Assembly (NCBI RefSeq): GCF_031679605.1
Contig: NZ_CP117522.1
Coordinates: 186,001-250,000, forward strand
DNA from: Streptomyces luomodiensis
GTDB taxonomy: Bacteria; Actinomycetota; Actinomycetes; Streptomycetales; Streptomycetaceae
Direction of reading: 5' to 3'
Length of the DNA stretch: 64,000 nt
Shown here: piece by piece, positions 59,703 to 64,000 of the stretch
Layout: each line of letters starts with the position of its first letter
Position numbering within the stretch: the first letter of the stretch is position 1
Made by a program: the position numbers and the translations under genes
Notes under the pieces: model-generated
Database searches by the model: none
What the model was told of the DNA's origin: nothing
What the model saw: the letters and a program-made list of their open reading frames with translations, nothing else

Positions 59703-60305
59703 ATGAGACCGATGCGTGCCGCTCTGCTCGTCGTGGCCACCGCCCTGACACCAGCCCTCCTCTTCACCGCCCCGGCGTTTGCCAGCGATTCGGCCGCCTC
59801 GGCCACCACCACTGCCGTGGCGGCCACCTCCGGCACCCCGGTGGACGAGATGTCGGAGGACGAACTGCGTGCCGCGATCGCCGACATCCTGGCCGACGAG
59901 GACAGCGGCAAGGGGGTCATCAGAGAGGCCAATGAGGCCCTCAACGGCACCGTGGACGACATGCGGACCTTCTTGAAGACGGGCTATCGGCTGGCCCAAG
60001 CCGAGGACGACCGGGTCGCCATCGCCCACATCCTGTACGTCGCAACACAGAACAACGACAAGCGGGTCATCGAGGAGGCCAACAAGCTCCTCGACAGCAA
60101 CTCTCCTGAGGAGATGCGTGCCTGGCTGGAGACGGGCTATCGGCTGGCCCAGGCCGAGGACGACGCCGTCTACATCGTTCGCATGCTCGCGGACCCGAAC
60201 ATCAGCGATGCCCTCCGCGCCGCCGTCAACGCGGCCCTCGACGACGGCTCCCCAGAGACCCTGCGCTACTTCCGTGAGGTAGGGCAGTACGAGGTGGACG
60301 GCTAG
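59703..60305 (+). CDS. secreted ALF-repeat protein
   Basis: 200 residues. Signal peptide to about A-F-A-S-D (residue 28), a Thr/Ala linker, then three repeats of about 45 residues: the unit Y-R-L-A-Q-A-E-D-D occurs twice, preceded by L-(K/E)-T-G and followed by hydrophobic helix turns and A-N-x-x-L-x-x-x-(S/T)-x-(E/D)-x-(M/L)-R. This is the ALF (short helical) repeat found in secreted actinobacterial proteins and as pre-toxin modules in polymorphic toxins. No toxin domain follows here. Function unknown. Confidence 0.8.
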   Translation: MRPMRAALLVVATALTPALLFTAPAFASDSAASATTTAVAATSGTPVDEMSEDELRAAIADILADEDSGKGVIREANEALNGTVDDMRTFLKTGYRLAQAEDDRVAIAHILYVATQNNDKRVIEEANKLLDSNSPEEMRAWLETGYRLAQAEDDAVYIVRMLADPNISDALRAAVNAALDDGSPETLRYFREVGQYEVDG

Positions 60306-60649
60306 GCCAAGCGAGGGCCCTGCTACCCGACGCGGCCCGCGGTAATCCGGTCAATGGCTCGGTGGCGGCCGCCACCACAGACCGCGTGGACGTCCGGTCC
60401 GCCGGTCCGCTGTCCGACGTTGTCACGCTTGCAGCGGGACACGGACCTTCTCGGCGGACTGGGCCATCACGGGCGTGAGTAGTTGAGGTACAGGAAATCC
60501 CGGTGAGATCGATCTTGCCGGGGTTGCCTACTTGGGGGATCTCCGAGGTAAGCAAACGGGCCCGGTGAGCGGCTCGACTCGTGCTCATCCCGGTGCTGCG
60601 GGTCCTGCGCGTCCGGCGCCGCGGACCCGGTCGCCCACGCCGCGTGCCC
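60306..60649. other. no recognisable gene
   Basis: About 340 bases following the ALF-repeat gene; no gene, operator or hairpin identified. Confidence 0.4.
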
Positions 60650-60740
60650 GGACCGGGCGCGCGGTGACATAGCCTGCTCCAGCCGCGACAACCGCGGCCA
60701 CCTCCGCCGTCGGGGCGTCAAGGCGACCATCGCCGCGATC
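60650..60740 (+). mobile_element. transposase fragment (IS4/IS5-type)
   Basis: About 30 codons read A-R-G-D-I-A-C-S-S-R-D-N-R-G-H-L-R-R-R, then G-V-K-A-T-I, matching the G-D-K-A-Y-S-S-R-x-N-R-x-x-L-R-R-R-G-I segment of Streptomyces DDE transposases (second catalytic Asp region). Flanks show no further transposase sequence. Confidence 0.6.
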
Positions 60741-60763
60741 GTCATCCGGCTCCGCGACACCGT

Positions 60764-61195
60764 TCAGGAGCCGTCAGACACACCCTGACGCTTTTCGGTG
60801 CGGCCGTCGTACTCCTCACGGGCGGCGAGGACTTCTTCGATGTGCCGCACCGACCACTGCGTGAGCGCCCTCAGGGGACCTCGCAGCGTCTGGCCGAGCG
60901 GGGTCAACTCGTACTCCACGCGGGCCGGCACCTCGGGGTAGACGGTCCGCAGGACCAGTCCGTCGCGTTCGAGGGTGCGCAGCGTCTGGGTGAGCATCTT
61001 CTCGCTCACTCCCGCGAGCCGCTGGCGCAGTTGGGTGAACCGGCACGCCCCGTGCCTGCCGAGTTCGCCCAGCACGAGAACCGCCCATTTGCTGCCGATC
61101 TGGTCGAGGAGGTCACGCGAGGGGCAGCCACGCGCGTACGGGTCCCATGACGGTATGGGCTCGGTCACATTCTCGGCGGTCGTCACACTGCTCAC
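60764..61195 (-). CDS. HxlR-family transcriptional regulator
   Basis: 143 residues; GTG start at 61195. Single Cys in R-G-C-P-S-R near residue 24 followed by I-G-S-K-W-A-V-L-V-L-G-E-L; S-E-K-M-L-T-Q-T-L-R-T-L and V-P-A-R-V-E-Y-E-L-T-P-L-G complete the wHTH. Divergent from the QorB-like reductase at 61315, matching the known QorR/QorB pair in which the Cys senses quinone-type electrophiles. Confidence 0.88.
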   Translation of the reverse strand: MSSVTTAENVTEPIPSWDPYARGCPSRDLLDQIGSKWAVLVLGELGRHGACRFTQLRQRLAGVSEKMLTQTLRTLERDGLVLRTVYPEVPARVEYELTPLGQTLRGPLRALTQWSVRHIEEVLAAREEYDGRTEKRQGVSDGS

Positions 61196-61314
61196 CTCGA
61201 TACTTTCTTCCGGGTTGCCACCTTACCTTGAAGTGGTTCCTTACCAGAAGAGAGTGACCAGGTCATCCTGGGGTTCGTGCCGCGGGAGGTCCGCGGCAGG
61301 AAGGAAGTGTCCCC

Positions 61315-62172
61315 ATGTCGATCGTTGTCACCGGAGCATCCGGACAGCTGGGCAGGCTCACCGTCGAAGCACTGCTGGACCGCGGGGTGCCGGCCCCGGA
61401 CATCGTCGCGACCAGCCGGGACGTCGCCCGGATCAAGGAGTTCGCCGACCGCGGTGTCGTGGTACGCCGGGCCGACTTCGCGGACCCGGACAGTCTCGAG
61501 GCGGCCTTCGAGGGCGCGGACAAGCTGCTGCTGATCTCGACCACGACCGTGGACGAGCGGGTCGCCAACCACCGCCGAGCCATCGACGCCGCGGTGGCGG
61601 CAGGCGTGTCGCTGGTGGCGTACACGAGCATGGCGCACGCGGACACGGCCACCACGATCCTCGCCGCCACCCATCGCGCCACCGAGGAATACCTGCGGAG
61701 GCGCGCAGTGCCCAGCGTGCTGCTGCGCAACAGCTGGTACCTGGAGAACTACACCGGCCAGCTGCCGCTGGTGCTGAACAGCGGCTCCGTGGCCGGGGCC
61801 GCCGGCCAGGGGCGGATCAGCGCCGCGGCCCGTGCCGACTACGCCGAGGCCGCGGCGGTCGTGCTGACCACCGAAGGTCATGCCGGAAAGGTGTACGAGC
61901 TGGGCGGCGACGAGGCGTTCACCCTGGCCGGGCTTGCCACGGCGATCTCGGCTGCCACCGGGCGGCAGATCACCTACACCCACCTCCCGGCCGACGAGTT
62001 CGCCCACGCGCTGACCGGCGCCGGCCTGCCCGCCGAGCTGGCGCACGTCCTCGCCGACGCGGACCTCGGCATGAGCCGCGGCGAGCTGTTCACCGCTTCC
62101 GGTGACCTGCGTCGCCTGATCGGCCACCCGACGACGCCCCTGGCCGACGCGATCGCCGAGGCACTGCGCTGA
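61315..62172 (+). CDS. NmrA/atypical SDR NADPH:quinone oxidoreductase (QorB-like)
   Basis: 285 residues. I-V-V-T-G-A-S-G-Q-L-G-R-L-T is the NADPH site; T-S-R-D and D-F-A-D-P-D-S-L follow as in QorB (YtfG). R-N-S-W-Y-L-E-N-Y is the family's substrate-side motif. ATG 61315 has AAGGAAG. Pairing with an HxlR regulator supports quinone detoxification. Confidence 0.9.
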   Translation: MSIVVTGASGQLGRLTVEALLDRGVPAPDIVATSRDVARIKEFADRGVVVRRADFADPDSLEAAFEGADKLLLISTTTVDERVANHRRAIDAAVAAGVSLVAYTSMAHADTATTILAATHRATEEYLRRRAVPSVLLRNSWYLENYTGQLPLVLNSGSVAGAAGQGRISAAARADYAEAAAVVLTTEGHAGKVYELGGDEAFTLAGLATAISAATGRQITYTHLPADEFAHALTGAGLPAELAHVLADADLGMSRGELFTASGDLRRLIGHPTTPLADAIAEALR

Positions 62173-62250
62173 CAGGCCGACGAGGCGCCGGTTCGCCTTC
62201 CCGATTCACCCCACATCCCTCCCGCTCTCCCAGGGGAAAGGTCCTTCACG

Positions 62251-63237
62251 ATGTCCACCCGCACCACCGCACGCGCCACATGGCCCCGCCCGCTTCTCAC
62301 CCTCACTGCGGCGTCCGCCGCCCTGGCAGCCCTTACGCTCCCCGCCGCCGCCACGCCGGCCCATGACCGCGAGGACAGCGGCCACACGATCACGGTGGGC
62401 GGCAGCCAGGCCTTCCCCGAGAGCGTCGCGGCCGACCGCCACTACGTCTACACCGCCAGCATCGCCGACGGCACCGTCTACCGCGGGCGCCCCGGGGCGA
62501 AGACGCTCGACCCCTTCCTGCCCGGCGGCCAGGACGGCCGTACCCAGGCCACCGGGGTCAAGACCACCGGCGACCGCCTGCTGGTCGCCGGCGCCTTCAC
62601 CGGGCGCTTCTTCGTCTACACCACCACCGGAGGGCTCGTTTCCTCCTACACCGTCCCCGATACGGGCGAGCCGACCCTCCTCAACGACGCGGCCGTCACC
62701 CCCGACGGGGACGTCTACATCACCGACTCCCTGCGCGCCGTGGTCTACCGGATACCGGCCGCCGAGGTGAACGCCCCTGCCACCGGCGCCCAGCGGACCC
62801 TGGAGGTGGCCTACCACCTGCCGGACTACGTGGCCGGCCAGTCCAACGGCAACGGCATCGTCACCTCCCCCGACGGCAAGTCGCTGATCATCGGCTACTG
62901 GTACAGCGGCGCGCTCTACCGGCTCGCCCTCGCCACCGGCGAGATCACCAAGATCGCAGCGCCGGCGCTGCCCAGCGCCGACGGGATAGCACGGCGGGGG
63001 AACACCCTGTACGTCGCCCGTTCCGTGGACAACGAGATCGACACCCTGCGGCTGTCCGGCGACAACACCCGGGCCACCGTCATCTCCGAACGCACCTATC
63101 CCGGAGCCGACACCGTCACCGGCGTCGCCGTGAGCCGGGACCGGCTGCTGGTGACCAACTCCCAGATGGACACCTTCCTCTACGGCGATCCGCAGACCAG
63201 CCCGGTGTTCACCCTCGAAAGTCTGCCGCTGCGCTGA
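62251..63237 (+). CDS. secreted beta-propeller (SMP-30/NHL-like) protein
   Basis: 328 residues. Signal peptide cleaved about A-A-A-T-P (residue 35). The mature protein is built of 4-strand blades (Y-V-Y-T-A-S-I-A-D-G-T-V-Y-R-G, L-N-D-A-A-V-T-P-D-G-D-V-Y-I-T-D-S, G-I-V-T-S-P-D-G-K-S-L-I-I-G). It resembles SMP-30/gluconolactonase-type propellers; L-N-D-A and D-G-I-A sit at metal-ligand positions. Substrate and role unknown. It is 79 bases after the QorB-like gene; co-transcription is possible. Confidence 0.78.
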   Translation: MSTRTTARATWPRPLLTLTAASAALAALTLPAAATPAHDREDSGHTITVGGSQAFPESVAADRHYVYTASIADGTVYRGRPGAKTLDPFLPGGQDGRTQATGVKTTGDRLLVAGAFTGRFFVYTTTGGLVSSYTVPDTGEPTLLNDAAVTPDGDVYITDSLRAVVYRIPAAEVNAPATGAQRTLEVAYHLPDYVAGQSNGNGIVTSPDGKSLIIGYWYSGALYRLALATGEITKIAAPALPSADGIARRGNTLYVARSVDNEIDTLRLSGDNTRATVISERTYPGADTVTGVAVSRDRLLVTNSQMDTFLYGDPQTSPVFTLESLPLR

Positions 63238-63353
63238 CCCCACGGTCAGGACCTCTCGAAGCGGATCTATCCCGCAACTGTTTCCCGGACAGGACTGGCT
63301 AATCCCGGAATCACAGCGGCGGTTTGCGGTCCAGAGTCGTCGACGCACGGTCA

Positions 63354-63455
63354 TGTTCGCTTGATCAAGGGGCTGAATTCCAGCCAGTTGACTGTTGCGT
63401 AGTGATGCCTGCCGGAGAAGGCGGTCCGTGCGGTCTACATCTGCCGAGCCGCGGG
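63354..63455 (+). repeat. upstream copy of a duplicated PKS 5' region
   Basis: A diverged direct repeat of 63546-63650. Shared blocks include GCTTGAT, ATTCCAGCCA, TTGAC/TGTTG and GGTCT...TCTGC(C/T)GAG. Read in frame, the copy has G-T-G-initiated V-R-S-T-S-A-E opposite the true PKS start V-G-S-E-S-A-E. It therefore looks like a fossil of the gene start and its promoter. Confidence 0.6.
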
Positions 63456-63545
63456 CCCACGATGCAGGTCACATCCCTGATGTGGGTATCTGTGCGGACG
63501 GCGGACGCAAGGTCGCTCTTTACGCTGCACAAGCGCCGACAGTAA

Positions 63546-63650
63546 GATCCGGTTGGCTTGATGGGGGCGCTGGATTCCAGCCATTTGACCGTTGAGGTCT
63601 GATGACTATCGGAGGTAGCGGCTAGTGGGGTCTGAATCTGCTGAGTCGCT
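63546..63650 (+). repeat. downstream copy of the duplicated PKS 5' region
   Basis: Contains the functional ribosome site GGAGG (63611-63615) and the GTG start at 63625. Its upstream part pairs with 63354-63420 of the first copy. 63238-63353 has no recognisable gene. Confidence 0.6.
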
Positions 63651-64000
63651 GCGGGGGTGGCTCATTTCACGGGTGGCCGAGCTGAGCGGCGTGGACCCGG
63701 AAGTCATCGACGGCCATGAGGTGTTCACCCGCTACGGGCTCGACTCACGCGGCCTCACCAGCCTCGCTGAGGAGCTCAGCGGGCTGCTCGGCCGGGCCGT
63801 ACCGCCGCCCCTGGTCTGGCGGTATCCCAGCCCGTTCGCGCTCGCCGACCACCTCGCCGGTGCCGCCGAGCCGGCGGTGGAACCGGCCGCGGAACCGCTC
63901 CTGGCGTGGGAGGGGGGCGGGCAAGAGCCGGTCGCCGTCATCGGACTGGCCTGCCGTTTCCCCAAGGCGCCGTCGGCCGAGGCGTTCTGGCGGCTGCTCA
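63625..64000 (+). CDS. type I polyketide synthase, N-terminal ACP-KS (partial, runs off the window)
   Basis: GTG start at 63625, 9 bases after GGAGG; no ATG is available nearby. The first 75 residues are an acyl carrier protein: V-F-T-R-Y-G-L-D-S-R-G-L-T-S-L with the phosphopantetheine Ser in the D-S motif. An Ala/Glu/Pro-rich linker (about 76-100) follows. At 63927 a ketosynthase begins: P-V-A-V-I-G-L-A-C-R-F-P-K-A-P-S, then F-W-R-L-L to the window end. An ACP-first architecture, as in PpsA-type synthases, implies loading of a preformed acyl starter. The downstream domains are outside the window. Confidence 0.9.
   Translation, partial: MGSESAESLRGWLISRVAELSGVDPEVIDGHEVFTRYGLDSRGLTSLAEELSGLLGRAVPPPLVWRYPSPFALADHLAGAAEPAVEPAAEPLLAWEGGGQEPVAVIGLACRFPKAPSAEAFWRLL

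Noticed and set aside
1..64000. CRISPR arrays, tRNA, rRNA, integrase or prophage modules
   Set aside because: No regularly spaced repeats, tRNA folds, rRNA motifs or phage structural genes were seen on either strand.

Overview
The window looks like accessory DNA of a Streptomyces or a close high-GC actinomycete. Base composition is very GC-rich, GTG starts are common, and the content is typical: a CebR-like regulator with matching operators, secreted glycosidases, ETF subunits, many TetR/MarR/HxlR/GntR regulators and a type I polyketide synthase entering at the right edge. No rRNA, tRNA or CRISPR array was recognised. Decayed genes are unusually dense (about thirteen remnants, three of them transposase pieces), which fits the unstable arm of a linear chromosome.

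Layout. 72-764 lipoprotein. 1085-5944: Lrp-type regulator divergent from a translationally coupled operon of MFS importer, M20 amidohydrolase and N-acylamino-acid racemase. 6451-9718: alpha/beta hydrolase + MFS + TetR module enclosed by near-identical inverted repeats. 9794-21258: a plant-polysaccharide island (CebR-like repressor with three operators, GH6 cellulase, GH62 and GH54 arabinofuranosidases, CE1 esterase, Tat-exported hydrolase, GH27-CBM13) with broken GH29, GH62-like and GH43 genes, the last joined to a transposase fragment. 21306-22462: broken amidohydrolase with an Rrf2 regulator.

22594-29362: etfAB, two tiny membrane proteins, a 10-TM transporter, a small winged-helix-like protein and an aldehyde dehydrogenase, next to an XRE-cupin regulator. 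29586-34345: GMC oxidoreductase with its small partner and a Gfo/Idh/MocA dehydrogenase, each preceded by LacI-type boxes although no lacI gene is adjacent, plus broken SpoIIE-phosphatase and DUF993 genes. 34537-38897: HxlR/quinone oxidoreductase pair, GlxA-type regulator and HSL-type esterase. 39277-48741: a GntR-controlled aromatic-compound pathway (FAH-family hydrolase, extradiol-type dioxygenase, aromatic-acid MFS, FAD hydroxylase, SMP-30 lactonase, acetoacetyl-CoA synthetase, LigW-like decarboxylase).

48892-63237: small regulator/enzyme pairs (TetR + NAD(P)-binding protein, MarR + hydrolase, TetR + hydrolase, HxlR + QorB-like reductase), each with the target next to the regulator, plus a methyltransferase, DinB protein, Sua5/YciO protein, a large protein of unknown function, an ALF-repeat secreted protein and a secreted beta-propeller. 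At 63625 an ACP-KS polyketide synthase begins; it continues past the window and is preceded by a diverged duplicate of its own 5' region.
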